64,000 bases of DNA from Povalibacter uvarum (GTDB taxonomy: Bacteria; Pseudomonadota; Gammaproteobacteria; Steroidobacterales; Steroidobacteraceae), in contig NZ_JACHHZ010000002.1 in assembly GCF_014202975.1 (NCBI RefSeq), positions 868,001 through 932,000 of the forward strand, written 5' to 3'. Numbering within the stretch: position 1 is the stretch's first letter; each line of letters begins with the position of its first letter. Positions 56,677 to 64,000 of this stretch are shown one piece after another. A program made the translations under genes and the position numbers. A model generated the notes under the pieces. The model saw nothing but the letters and a program-made list of their open reading frames with translations, was not told where the DNA came from and made no database searches.

Positions 56677-56694
56677 ATTCATCAGGCGATGATT
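56677..56694. promoter_or_regulatory. Candidate TetR operator 1, ATTCAT-N6-ATGATT
   Basis: ATTCATCAGGCGATGATT, containing the perfect TCATC-AGGC-GATGA palindrome, 50 bases upstream of the TonB-receptor start. It shares half-sites with the site at 56735. It is likely the autoregulatory and receptor operator of the divergent TetR protein. Confidence 0.5.
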
Positions 56695-56734
56695 TATGCG
56701 GCAGATTGCTCCGGCGGCGGGCTCGCTGTCAAAT

Positions 56735-56752
56735 ATTCATTGTCCGATGAAA
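56735..56752. promoter_or_regulatory. Candidate TetR operator 2, ATTCAT-N6-ATGAAA
   Basis: ATTCATTGTCCGATGAAA inside a longer near-palindrome AAATATTCAT...ATGAAATATTT (56731-56757), centred 58 bases from operator 1. Both sites lie in the receptor/TetR divergent region, which is locally AT-rich in an otherwise GC-rich window. Confidence 0.5.
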
Positions 56753-56877
56753 TATTTTGCAGTGCCGCGAGCGCCGCCGGACCGCGAGGTCTGTTACAAA
56801 GGATTTGCCCGCTGCACCGGCGCGGTGCTTTCATTGCGGTGCGTCGGCGAGGGCAGGCCGGCGAAACGGGAGAAAAG

Positions 56878-57633
56878 GTGAAGACTGCAGTGAAGAAGAA
56901 GCCGGGGCGACCGCGGACGGCCGCCAGGGCGACGGGGCGGAAGCGGGGTCGGCCACCAGGCCGGCCGTCACGCACCGACGTCCCCTTGGATACGCGCGAA
57001 CGCATTCTCGATGCGGCGGAGGCGCAGTTCTCCGCTCACGGATTCTGGGGCGTGACGATCCGTGAAGTGGCCGAGGAGGCCAAAGTCGACACGGCCCTGC
57101 TGCATTACTACTTCAACACGAAGCGCGGCCTGTTCGATTCGGTCTTCTCACGACGCGCCGAGATCATGAACCGCGAGCGCATCGACTCGATCGATGCGTA
57201 CGAGAAAGCCCACGGCGCGAACATGACCGTCGAGGGTGTCATCAACGCGTTCCTGCAGCCCACTCACGATCTCGCCGCGCAGGGCGATCCGGGCTGGCAC
57301 AACTACTTCGCGCTCGTCGCCCAGGTGAACAACACACCCGCGTGGGGCGGCGAGACGATGGGCAAGACATTCGATCGCGTCATCCACCGGCTGCTCGATG
57401 CGCTGCGCAAAGTGCTCCCCGACACGGATGAGAAGGACCTGTTCTGGAGCTATCACTTCCTGTCGGGCGCACTCACGCTGACGCTGTCACAGACAGGTCG
57501 CATCGATCGACTGTCGAATGGCCTGTGCAAATCGAGCGACTTCACCGCGATCCACTCGCGCATGGTGCCGTTCATCGCGAGCGGCTTCGAGCGGCTGTGC
57601 CGGGCCCGGGCGGCGTCGAAGAGCAGGAAGTAG
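56878..57633 (+). CDS. TetR-family regulator with AT-hook-like N-terminus
   Basis: 251 residues from the GTG at 56878, with GGGAGA five bases upstream. Residues 6-32 are a basic arm with three GRP cores (KKPGRPR, RKRGRPPGRPSR) like AT-hooks. The TetR helix-turn-helix follows (TRERILDAAEAQFSAHGFWG, TIREVAEEAKVDTALLHYYF), then the ligand domain (about 95-245). It probably represses the TonB-receptor operon and itself. The AT-hook arm could bind the AT-rich flanks of the paired operators. The frame is open upstream, but without coding character. Confidence 0.88.
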   Translation: MKTAVKKKPGRPRTAARATGRKRGRPPGRPSRTDVPLDTRERILDAAEAQFSAHGFWGVTIREVAEEAKVDTALLHYYFNTKRGLFDSVFSRRAEIMNRERIDSIDAYEKAHGANMTVEGVINAFLQPTHDLAAQGDPGWHNYFALVAQVNNTPAWGGETMGKTFDRVIHRLLDALRKVLPDTDEKDLFWSYHFLSGALTLTLSQTGRIDRLSNGLCKSSDFTAIHSRMVPFIASGFERLCRARAASKSRK

Positions 57634-57637
57634 GAGG

Positions 57638-57707
57638 AAGAAAGATTCTCCACGGGGTACACGGGGAGCACCGGATCCCCGTGTCCCCCGTGGAAAATCT
57701 CTTTCTT
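57638..57707. repeat. Nonad-word hairpin (copy 3), word ACGGGG
   Basis: Near-perfect palindrome with outer arms AAGAAAGATT/AATCTCTTTCTT and inner CCACGGGG/CCCCGTGG. The left arm reads ACGGGGTAC, ACGGGGAGC; the right-arm complement reads ACGGGGGAC, ACGGGGATC. It fills the gap between convergent TetR and OmlA-like genes. Confidence 0.85.
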
Positions 57708-57718
57708 GATCTGTTGCC

Positions 57719-58180
57719 CTACCTCAGCGTCGGCACCTGAACCTCCGCGACGCGACGATCCTTGAGCAGCACGCTGCCGCCAAGGAAACCTGACGAGCCG
57801 ATCTCCATCGCATACAGCAACTGGCGTGTGCCGGAGTCGGCGGCGCCACGCATTGATGTCGGTGGGCCCAGGAGTCCGAGCACCTCCAGTTCCGTCATGC
57901 CCGGGCGGACGCGTTTCCAGGCGTCTGCGTTCAGCCATTCGGTGGAGGGTGCAGGCGCGGCGGAAGACGACGGCGCCGAACTGGGCCGATCACCGGCGCG
58001 GCTCGCCCGTTGCTGCAGTTCGTTCAGCTGCCGGGACAGGTCCTGCACCTGCCTTTCGATATTTCGCATGTCCTGCTCGAGCTTCATGACCTTGAAGTCA
58101 TCGGCGGCTGCGGCGGGTATGCGGGTCAGCGCCGCGGGCACAAGGAGCAGCATCAGCAACGCAACGTGGGACTGGCGCAT
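57719..58180 (-). CDS. Secreted coiled-coil protein with SmpA/OmlA-like domain
   Basis: 153 residues from the ATG at 58180 (signal peptide MRQSHVALLMLLLVPAALTR, cleaved near AAA^DDF). A coiled coil (MKLEQDMRNIERQVQDLSRQ, about 30-60) and a Ser/Ala/Pro linker precede a BamE/SmpA-like fold with WKRVRPGMTELEVLGLLGPP, the helix-Gly-Met pattern of that fold, and SSGFLGGSVLLKDRRVAEVQ. There is no lipobox. Three AAGYGTCCG motifs lie upstream. It may be an envelope assembly factor; the function is not established. Confidence 0.75.
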   Translation of the reverse strand: MRQSHVALLMLLLVPAALTRIPAAAADDFKVMKLEQDMRNIERQVQDLSRQLNELQQRASRAGDRPSSAPSSSAAPAPSTEWLNADAWKRVRPGMTELEVLGLLGPPTSMRGAADSGTRQLLYAMEIGSSGFLGGSVLLKDRRVAEVQVPTLR

Positions 58181-58187
58181 GGGGACT

Positions 58188-58232
58188 CCGGACACTTTGC
58201 TCGACGTAGCGGACACTTCGGGGCGGACGCTT
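58188..58232 (-). promoter_or_regulatory. Three GCGGAC motif copies upstream of the OmlA-like gene
   Basis: CCGGACACTT (58188), GCGGACACTT (58209) and GCGGACGCTT (58223), spaced 21 and 14 bases apart, directly upstream of the start at 58180. The core is the same as in the array at 15621-15671 upstream of urcA. This suggests a shared regulator or a shared structured leader. Confidence 0.45.
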
Positions 58233-58429
58233 CTGGCCATCCCATGGCCTGACCTTCGACGAGTCGTGATCGCGGCGCGATCAGTGACACCCCCGAACAT
58301 TGATCGGCATCGCCGACGCGGGCAAGTTGTCTGCTACCCGGCCGGCCGCTAGGCTTGCCCGCTGCCGAAAGAAACCGACTTATCGCCACAACTCGCGATC
58401 GAGTGTTCCGGATCCTGGAGTATCCAACG

Positions 58430-60493
58430 ATGAAATTTTCGCGTGCCGCCCTGGGCAGCGCAGCCGCCCTGATGGTTCTCGCTGCCTGCTCGCGTTCGCC
58501 CCAGACCTCGCCGACACCTGCCGAAACTCCGCCCCCGAAAGCCGTCATCGGCGCCTGGGGATTCGATCTCGACGGCATGGACCGGAGCATCAAGCCGGGC
58601 GATGACTTCTACAAGTTCGCGAACGGGAAGTGGCTGACGTCGAACACGATCCCGCCGGATCTCAGCTCGTGGGGCGCCTTCACGAAGCTCGCCCTCGAGG
58701 CCGAAGAACACGTGCAGGAGATCATCAAGACGCTGCCGGCGAATGCACCCGCGGGCAGTGCCGAGCAGAAAGTCCACGACTTCTATGAGTCGTATCTCGA
58801 TGTCGGCGCCATCGACAAGCTCGGCCTGGAGCCGGCCCGGCCCGCGCTGAACGATATCGCGGCCGCGAAGACGCATGCGGATATCGCGAAGCTGATGGGC
58901 CGCCCGGATCTCGGCCTCGACACACCCATCAACGTGTCGGTCACGATCGACGACAAGAATCCCGATCGTTACATCGTCGGCATCGGCCAGAGCGGCCTGA
59001 GCCTTCCCGAGCGCGACTATTACCTGAAGGACGATCCGGCGTTGAAGGAGATCCGTGCAAAGTACGTCGCGCACGTCGAGCGCATGCTCGCGCTGGCCAA
59101 AGAACCGGAACCGGCGAATCAGGCCAAGGCCATCCTCGACCTGGAAACACAGATCGCGAAGCGTCACTGGCCGGTGGCGAAGCGTCGTGAGCGCGAGCTG
59201 ACGTACAACCTGCGCACTCGCGAACAGCTCGATACGCTCGCGCGCAGCTATCCCTGGAAGGATCTGCTGGGCGCAGCCGGCTTCGATGATCAGAAGGAAT
59301 TCATCGTCGCGGAGCTCGACGCCGTCGAGGCGCTGGGCAAGTGGTTCACCACGGTGCCCGTGCAGCACTGGCAGAGCTACCTCAAGTACAACTACCTCGT
59401 CACTCACGGCGCCGTTCTGCCGCAGGCGATCGACGACGAGCGTTTCGATTTCTACAACCGCACGTTGAACGGACAGCAGCAGAAGCGCGAACGCTGGAAG
59501 CGCGCGGTGCAGACGCTCGATGGCGCTGTCGGTGAAGTGCTCGGTCAGCTCTACGTGAAGAAGTATTTCCCGCCGGAATCGAAGGAGAAGATGGTCGAGC
59601 TGGTGGAAAACCTGCGTCGCGCCTACGGCCAGCGCATCGACAACCTTCCGTGGATGACGGCGGAGACGAAGAAACTGGCGAAGGAAAAGCTCGCGACGTT
59701 CCGCCCGAAGATCGGCTATCCCGACAAGTGGCGGGACTACAGCAAGCTCGAAATACGCGCTGGCGACGCGTTCGGCAACGCGGTGCGTGCGCGCGTATTC
59801 AACGCGGAGTTCGATCGTGAGCGCCTCGGTCGTCCGACCGACAAGGACGAATGGTTCATGACGCCGCAGACCGTCAACGCGTATTACAACCCGCTCTTCA
59901 ACGAGATCGTGTTTCCCGCGGCGATTCTGCAGGCCCCGTACTTCGATCCCAACGCCGACGCAGCGATCAACTACGGCGGCATCGGCGGCGTGATCGGTCA
60001 CGAGATGGGTCACGGCTTCGACGACCAGGGTGCGAAGTCCGATGCACGCGGCATCCTGCGTACGTGGTGGAAACCCGAAGACGAAACAGCGTTCAAGAAA
60101 CTCGTCGACGCACTCGTCGGCCAGTACGACCAGTTCGAAGCGCTTCCCGGCCTGAAGTTGAACGGGCGCCTGACGGTCGGTGAGAACATCGGCGACCTCG
60201 GCGGCCTCACCGTCGCGCTCGAGGCCTATCACCTTTCGCTGGGCGGCCAGCAAGCTCCGACGCTCGATGGCTTCACCGGCGAACAGCGCTTCTTCATGTC
60301 ATGGGCCCAGGCATGGCGTGAACTTGCCCGTGACGAATCACTGCGCAACAAAGTGATGAGCGATCCTCACAGCCCCGCTGTCTTCCGCGTGCAAGGCGTC
60401 GTCCGCAACATGGACGCCTGGTACACCGCCTTCGACGTAAAGCCGGAAGACAAGATGTATCTGGAGCCGGAGAAGAGGGTGAGGATCTGGTGA
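58430..60493 (+). CDS. pepO: M13-family zinc metallopeptidase (PepO/neprilysin-like), lipoprotein
   Basis: 687 residues from the ATG at 58430 (GGAG upstream, lipobox LAAC near residue 21). The N-terminal M13 domain begins MDRSIKPGDDFYKFANGKWL. The catalytic domain has VNAYYNPLFNEIVFPAAILQ (substrate-binding NAYY), the zinc motif HEMGH at 524-528, the third ligand in GENIGDLGGL, and the C-terminal W. It degrades oligopeptides in the periplasm or on the outer membrane. It is divergent from the OmlA-like gene and nearly touches the convergent thioesterase (8-base gap). Confidence 0.96.
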   Translation: MKFSRAALGSAAALMVLAACSRSPQTSPTPAETPPPKAVIGAWGFDLDGMDRSIKPGDDFYKFANGKWLTSNTIPPDLSSWGAFTKLALEAEEHVQEIIKTLPANAPAGSAEQKVHDFYESYLDVGAIDKLGLEPARPALNDIAAAKTHADIAKLMGRPDLGLDTPINVSVTIDDKNPDRYIVGIGQSGLSLPERDYYLKDDPALKEIRAKYVAHVERMLALAKEPEPANQAKAILDLETQIAKRHWPVAKRRERELTYNLRTREQLDTLARSYPWKDLLGAAGFDDQKEFIVAELDAVEALGKWFTTVPVQHWQSYLKYNYLVTHGAVLPQAIDDERFDFYNRTLNGQQQKRERWKRAVQTLDGAVGEVLGQLYVKKYFPPESKEKMVELVENLRRAYGQRIDNLPWMTAETKKLAKEKLATFRPKIGYPDKWRDYSKLEIRAGDAFGNAVRARVFNAEFDRERLGRPTDKDEWFMTPQTVNAYYNPLFNEIVFPAAILQAPYFDPNADAAINYGGIGGVIGHEMGHGFDDQGAKSDARGILRTWWKPEDETAFKKLVDALVGQYDQFEALPGLKLNGRLTVGENIGDLGGLTVALEAYHLSLGGQQAPTLDGFTGEQRFFMSWAQAWRELARDESLRNKVMSDPHSPAVFRVQGVVRNMDAWYTAFDVKPEDKMYLEPEKRVRIW

Positions 60494-60501
60494 GAAGCTT
60501 C

Positions 60502-61290
60502 TCACCCAAACACCGCAAACAACTGCCGCGTCAGCGCCACCGGCTTTCCGTCGGGGGCGTTGAGCACTCCCGTCTGATTCACGTAGCCATCGCCGGCAGC
60601 GTCGAGGTCGGTGTCGATGCGCCACCACGCATCGGGCGGAAAATCGAAGCGGTGGTCGAAGAACTCCAGAGTCCACACTAGAGAGCTCGAAGGCGCGGGG
60701 GCGAGGAACATCGACATCGCGGGGGTGGGAATGCAGTCGATCAGTGCGACGACGTGCGATTCAGTCAGCGGTGTTGGATCACGATGGCGGATGAATGCTT
60801 TCGTCGGTGTACGTGGGGAGCCTGAGAAGGGCTTCGCGCCCTGCACCCACCGCACGGCGAAATGCTGAAGGAACTGCGGTGCGCCGTCCTTGAACTGGAC
60901 TTCGCGAGCTTCATCGACACCGCGTGGCGCAGGTGTCGGCTCGGGCTTCAGCTTCACCGCTGAAGCGCGTGGGCCGCCGTACACACCCACCACTGTCGCC
61001 GCGACCTGTCCTCCATCCAGCACATCGCAGTGTGCAATCGTCACTGCCTTGCCGACTCGCAGCACACGCGCATTGATCTGCCACGTGCCCGCTGTGGCCG
61101 GGCCCACGAACGTTGTCTGCAACGAACGCAACAATCGATCCTGCGGCACCAGCTTTCGCAGCACCTCGTTGCCGACGGCCGCGATCAATCCACCGAACAT
61201 CGCACGACCCTGGCCCCAGTCGTCGGTCACCGTCACCTGGAACGTCGAGCCGTCACCACGAATCGTCTGGAGAATCTCGGAGAGTGTCAT
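60502..61290 (-). CDS. Acyl-CoA thioesterase, double hotdog (TesB-like)
   Basis: 262 residues from the ATG at 61290 (MTLSEILQTIRGDGSTFQVT). Two hotdog halves follow: AMFGGLIAAVGNEVLRKLVP, then LRSLQTTFVGPATAGTWQIN in the first, and SLVWTLEFFDHRF with YVNQTGVLNAPDGKPVALTR in the second. It hydrolyses acyl-CoA thioesters; the chain-length preference is unknown. The open frame continues upstream to 61452 without coding features. Confidence 0.88.
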   Translation of the reverse strand: MTLSEILQTIRGDGSTFQVTVTDDWGQGRAMFGGLIAAVGNEVLRKLVPQDRLLRSLQTTFVGPATAGTWQINARVLRVGKAVTIAHCDVLDGGQVAATVVGVYGGPRASAVKLKPEPTPAPRGVDEAREVQFKDGAPQFLQHFAVRWVQGAKPFSGSPRTPTKAFIRHRDPTPLTESHVVALIDCIPTPAMSMFLAPAPSSSLVWTLEFFDHRFDFPPDAWWRIDTDLDAAGDGYVNQTGVLNAPDGKPVALTRQLFAVFG

Positions 61291-61602
61291 GAGCGCAGCG
61301 GAGCAATTGAACGAGCACGCAGAGTAACCGTCCTGCGAAGGACACTCCACTGGCGAAACGTCAGCCGGTTCGTCTGTTCCGCTACGCGAGGCGGAGGGTG
61401 CTGATTCAAGCGTCGTTTGCGCGCGCCTTCGGCCGGGGTGAACGTGGGGCAATTGTTGCGCCTGGGTAGCGATCCGTTACCGGCTGATACAAATCGCGGG
61501 CATTTCCCGCTTACGGCTTACAAAGCCGCGACAGCTTTCGCGTGGGTCGGTCCCTAGCATCTCCTGCATGGTTGAAGCATCGCCGATTCACCAGGAGGTG
61601 AA
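61291..61602. other. Divergent region, thioesterase / outer-membrane protein
   Basis: 312 bases with no gene. It must hold both promoters. A partly repeated GCTTACGGCTTACAAAGC lies at about 61510-61527, and CCAGGAGGTGAA before the ATG at 61603 is an almost ideal ribosome-binding site. I see no repeat family here. Confidence 0.4.
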
Positions 61603-62238
61603 ATGAAGACTCCCATCGAACCCGCCAAGACGGTACCGCGCACGCTGATTGCTGCGGGTGCACTCCTCGGCTTCCTCGCGACGGCGTCGACAACTGCTTT
61701 CGCCAGCGATCTCGGACTGTATATCGGCGCATCGTTCGTGCAGACGAAGTTCGAGCACGACTGGAACGAGCTTCCCGCTGGGCTGACGGTCCGCGACGTG
61801 GATGACGAGGATCAGGGCTTCAAAGTGCTGTTCGGCTGGCGGCCGATTCCGTGGTTCGCGCTTGAAGCGAGCTATGCCGACCTCGGCGCGGCGAGCGGCA
61901 ATACCAACGCCGTGTGCCTCGCGGTGCTGGGCTACCCGTGTCCGACCCGACTGTCGGCTGATGTTCAGTCCGCGCAACTCGCGGCGTTGGGCCTGTGGCC
62001 GGTCGGCGATTTCGATCTCTTTGCGCGTGCCGGCATTCAGCGATGGGAAGCGGATGCGGAGATCGGCGACGCCGTAACGGTGATCGCTCGCGCCAGGGAA
62101 GACGACACGGACCTCGTCTATGGTGTAGGTGCGCAGTATCGATACAAGCGTGTCGCCGTGCGGCTCGAGTTCGAACATCTCGAGCTGGAGGAGTCTGAAG
62201 CGGAGGCGGTGTCGATGGGAGTGATGTACAGCTTCTGA
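61603..62238 (+). CDS. Small outer-membrane beta-barrel protein
   Basis: 211 residues. The signal peptide ends at STTAFA^SDLG (about residue 34). An eight-stranded barrel of the OmpA/OmpW-like kind follows, with alternating strands such as DLGLYIGASFVQTKF, FKVLFGWRPIPWFALEASYA, FDLFARAGIQRWEADA and DLVYGVGAQYRYKRVAVRLE. It ends in the canonical C-terminal Phe (VMYSF). A cysteine pair (AVCLAVLGYPCP) sits in an external loop. There is no peptidoglycan-binding domain. The function is unknown. Confidence 0.85.
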   Translation: MKTPIEPAKTVPRTLIAAGALLGFLATASTTAFASDLGLYIGASFVQTKFEHDWNELPAGLTVRDVDDEDQGFKVLFGWRPIPWFALEASYADLGAASGNTNAVCLAVLGYPCPTRLSADVQSAQLAALGLWPVGDFDLFARAGIQRWEADAEIGDAVTVIARAREDDTDLVYGVGAQYRYKRVAVRLEFEHLELEESEAEAVSMGVMYSF

Positions 62239-62429
62239 AGAAGCCAGCTAGCCGCTAGCTGTTAGCCGGCTAGCCAGAGTGTTGTCTTTCTGTGGGTCCG
62301 ACTTCAGCCGGACGTCATGCGAAGCATCCCTTCGGCTTACGTCCGGCCAAAGCCGGGCCCACAACAAGACGCGAGCGTCCGATCTCGTCTGGCTAACGGC
62401 TAGCTGGCTAGCCGGCTAGCCGGCTAGCC
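62239..62429. repeat. Heptad/octad hairpin (copy 7) with a REP-like element nested in its loop
   Basis: The left arm at 62239-62281 reads AGCTAGC, CGCTAGC, TGTTAGC, CGGCTAGC, CAGA. The right arm at 62388-62429 is TCTGGCTAAC, GGCTAGCT, then GGCTAGCC three times. The arms pair over about 36 bases. The loop holds the TGTGGGTCC-family copy at 62291-62363. The element lies between two co-directional genes. Confidence 0.8.
62291..62363. repeat. REP-like double hairpin, TGTGGGTCC family (copy 3)
   Basis: TGTGGGTCCGACTTCAGCCG, then GTCCGGCCAAAGCCGGGC and a terminal CCCACA. The centre GTCATGCGAAGCATCCCTTC is the inverse of that in copy 2 (46088). It is nested between the arms of the CTAGC heptad hairpin. 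Confidence 0.85.
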
Positions 62430-62495
62430 CGAGCTTGAATCAGCCCCATCCCGCCCGCATCTCCCAGGTCTCAACTCTCCGCCGAGGCCTCCCCC

Positions 62496-63161
62496 ATGCC
62501 TGCTCCCCTCAAGATCGACTTCGTCTCCGACGTTTCCTGCCCCTGGTGTGTCATCGGGTTGCGGGGGCTCGAGCAGGCGCTCGAGCGCATCGGCGGCGAG
62601 GTTGCCGCGGACATTCATTTCCAGCCGTTCGAGCTGAATCCGCAGATGGCGGTCGAAGGCGAGGACATCGCTGAGCACATCGCACGGAAATACGGTTCGT
62701 CGCCGGACCAGCTGGCGCGCAATCAGGAAGCGATTCGCGCTCGTGGGGCGGCGCTGGGCTTTACGTTCAACATGGAGAAGCGTGCGCGCATCTACAACAC
62801 GTTCGACGCACATCGGCTGCTGCACTGGGCCGAAGCCGAAGATCGTCAGCATGAGCTGAAGCGTGCGCTGTTCGCGACGTACTTCACCGAGGGGCGCAAT
62901 CCCAGTGATCGCGAAGTACTCATCGACGCCGCGAAGGAAGCGGGTCTCGATCCGGCGAAGGCGCGCGAAGTCCTCGAGTCAGATCGCTACGCGAAGGAAG
63001 TTCGCGATCGTGAGCAGTTCTATCAGCGTAGCGGCATTCACGCCGTGCCTTCGGTGATCATCAACGATCAGTACCTGATCCAGGGCGGTCAGCCCGTCGA
63101 GGTTTTCGAGCAGGCGTTGCGGAAGATTGCCGCGGAGAGCCAGAGCGCTGCGGCGACCTGA
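62496..63161 (+). CDS. DsbA-family oxidoreductase, FrnE-like
   Basis: A 221-residue cytosolic (no signal peptide) thioredoxin-fold protein with an inserted helical domain. The active site is Cys15-Pro-Trp-Cys18 in DVSCPWCVIG, the helical insertion carries FNMEKRARIYNTFDAHRLLH, and the cis-proline loop is GIHAVPSVIINDQYLIQGGQ. This is the FrnE/polyketide-isomerase-related branch, linked to disulfide or glutathione chemistry under stress. It follows the nested repeat element. Confidence 0.93.
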   Translation: MPAPLKIDFVSDVSCPWCVIGLRGLEQALERIGGEVAADIHFQPFELNPQMAVEGEDIAEHIARKYGSSPDQLARNQEAIRARGAALGFTFNMEKRARIYNTFDAHRLLHWAEAEDRQHELKRALFATYFTEGRNPSDREVLIDAAKEAGLDPAKAREVLESDRYAKEVRDREQFYQRSGIHAVPSVIINDQYLIQGGQPVEVFEQALRKIAAESQSAAAT

Positions 63162-63170
63162 GCGAGGATC

Positions 63171-63253
63171 GTCATTCCCGCGCAGGCGGGAATCCATCTG
63201 GGGTTTGGCGCGCTCGGTCAGCAAGGATGGATCCCCGCTTTCGCGGGGATGAC
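63171..63253. repeat. REP-like double hairpin, TCATTCCCGC family (copy 3)
   Basis: ATTCCCGCGCAGGCGGGAAT and ATCCCCGCTTTCGCGGGGAT stems, with outer arms GTCATTCC/GGATGAC and inner ATGGAT complement. It lies between convergent genes, as in the other two full copies. Confidence 0.88.
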
Positions 63254-63264
63254 GTCCGGCGGTG

Positions 63265-63987
63265 TCAGCCGATCAATTCCCCCGCACGCGTCAGCGACAG
63301 CCACTCTTCTTCGCTCGGAAACCCGTCCACCGCGAATCGTGCCGGGAATTCGCTCGTCGCTCTCATGCGATGACCGCAGGTCGCAATCAGCGCGGACCAC
63401 GGCACGAGCAGAAGGTTGTGTGAGCCGTCCGGCTTCGGTCGGCCCAACGCGACCAGATCCGTTTCGGGCAGCAGCGTCGCGACACCTTCGGTCCAGGTCG
63501 ACCAGCTCCAGAGCCCTCCGTCGCCTTCCCGTTTGCTCATCAGCGAGTACGTCGCTACGAACACATCCTCACCGAGATGTTCCTGCAGCGCGGTCTGCTG
63601 GTCGCTGTAGGTCACGGCCATGCTGATGCGCTGAACCGACTGGTGAAGGTCCTGCGTATCGCCCTGGGGAACGAACTCGATCCACTCACCATTCCTTCGT
63701 TGCAGGAGCGTCCCCGACAACGGCCACGGCGCTTCGCGCAACGATCGGTCAGCGTGCGCCAGCAGGCTGCGAATAGCGGCATCGTCTGATCCGTCGCAAC
63801 TCAGCAGCACGCCGCGATTCGCAGGCATCACTACCGCGGTAGCTGCGAAGGGCAGTGCATCGATGACCGCGTCGACGAGCAGGAAGCTTTCTTCGTATGA
63901 GACCGCGGAGACGATCTGGTAGACACCATCGCCGAGCAGCTGCCAGTGCGGACGCTCCAGGGCGCGAAGGTTCTGCAGTGCCTTCAT
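63265..63987 (-). CDS. Conserved hypothetical protein
   Basis: 240 residues without signal peptide or membrane segment. A mixed alpha/beta chain starts MKALQNLRALERPHWQLLGD and includes VYQIVSAVSYEESFLLVDAV, VVMPANRGVLLSCDGSDDAA, LFVPQ-like beta stretches and DLVALGRPKPDGSHNLLLVP. I do not recognise the family. The start is close to the window edge, and the upstream neighbour is unseen. The closing segment GFPSEEEWLSLTRAGELIG is acidic. Confidence 0.65.
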   Translation of the reverse strand: MKALQNLRALERPHWQLLGDGVYQIVSAVSYEESFLLVDAVIDALPFAATAVVMPANRGVLLSCDGSDDAAIRSLLAHADRSLREAPWPLSGTLLQRRNGEWIEFVPQGDTQDLHQSVQRISMAVTYSDQQTALQEHLGEDVFVATYSLMSKREGDGGLWSWSTWTEGVATLLPETDLVALGRPKPDGSHNLLLVPWSALIATCGHRMRATSEFPARFAVDGFPSEEEWLSLTRAGELIG

Positions 63988-64000
63988 CCTGATCGAATCC

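Noticed and set aside
58349-60253. 634-residue minus-strand frame opposite the M13 peptidase
   Set aside because: Shadow frame. The HEMGH zinc motif and the lipobox are on the plus strand.

Overview
This GC-rich window looks like chromosome from a free-living gammaproteobacterium, most like the Steroidobacter/Nevskiales group. That placement is inference. It rests on the minCDE locus, a UrcA-family protein, a Sphingomonad/Steroidobacter-style TonB receptor, the large number of sensor kinases, and REP-like intergenic palindromes of the xanthomonad kind. I saw no rRNA, tRNA, CRISPR array, phage or transposase gene.

Layout. 0-9 kb: a glutathione transferase, a stand-alone receiver protein, and two large hybrid kinases. 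One of these is a soluble kinase with seven HAMP-type units of 92 residues (fungal Nik1 architecture), followed 12 bases later by a REC-PAS-kinase-REC protein. 9-13 kb: minC-minD-minE opposite proS, then an EamA transporter. 13-21 kb: a LytS/LytTR sensor-regulator pair, urcA, a second EamA transporter, a 47-residue DUF3096 protein, a carboxylesterase, a membrane hybrid kinase and a small secreted protein. 21-24 kb: a LysR regulator and a two-gene iron-storage compartment (encapsulin shell plus encapsulated ferritin with its targeting tail). 24-38 kb: a tightly coupled eight-gene MoxR operon encoding a VWA membrane protein, a caspase-fold protein that seems to lack its catalytic cysteine, a TPR metallopeptidase of MA type, the MoxR ATPase, and DUF58, BatA-like, DUF4175 and DUF4159 proteins. 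38-51 kb: small zinc-binding proteins, an S41 protease, lipoproteins, a broken HD-hydrolase relative, GNAT, PD40 and Tat-exported proteins, a LysR regulator, an isochorismatase-fold hydrolase, GFA and VOC proteins, methyltransferases, a sensor kinase and an AmpG-type transporter. 51-57 kb: an SDR, then a TetR regulator opposite a TonB receptor - 3-hydroxybutyrate dehydrogenase - Tat-tagged reductase operon. 57-64 kb: an OmlA-like lipoprotein-type gene, an M13 metallopeptidase, a thioesterase, an outer-membrane barrel, a DsbA-family oxidoreductase and an unknown protein.

The most striking unexplained signal lies between genes. Nearly every gene junction with room for it carries a palindrome from one of four families: two REP-like double hairpins, a class whose arms are built from iterated 7-base words, and a class built from iterated 9-base words. 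In the 7-base class the word differs from locus to locus but is shared by the two arms of one hairpin, and one such element contains a REP-like element in its loop. Several supply the stop codon or signal-peptide codons of a neighbouring gene. A separate GCGGACA motif array recurs upstream of urcA and of the OmlA-like gene.
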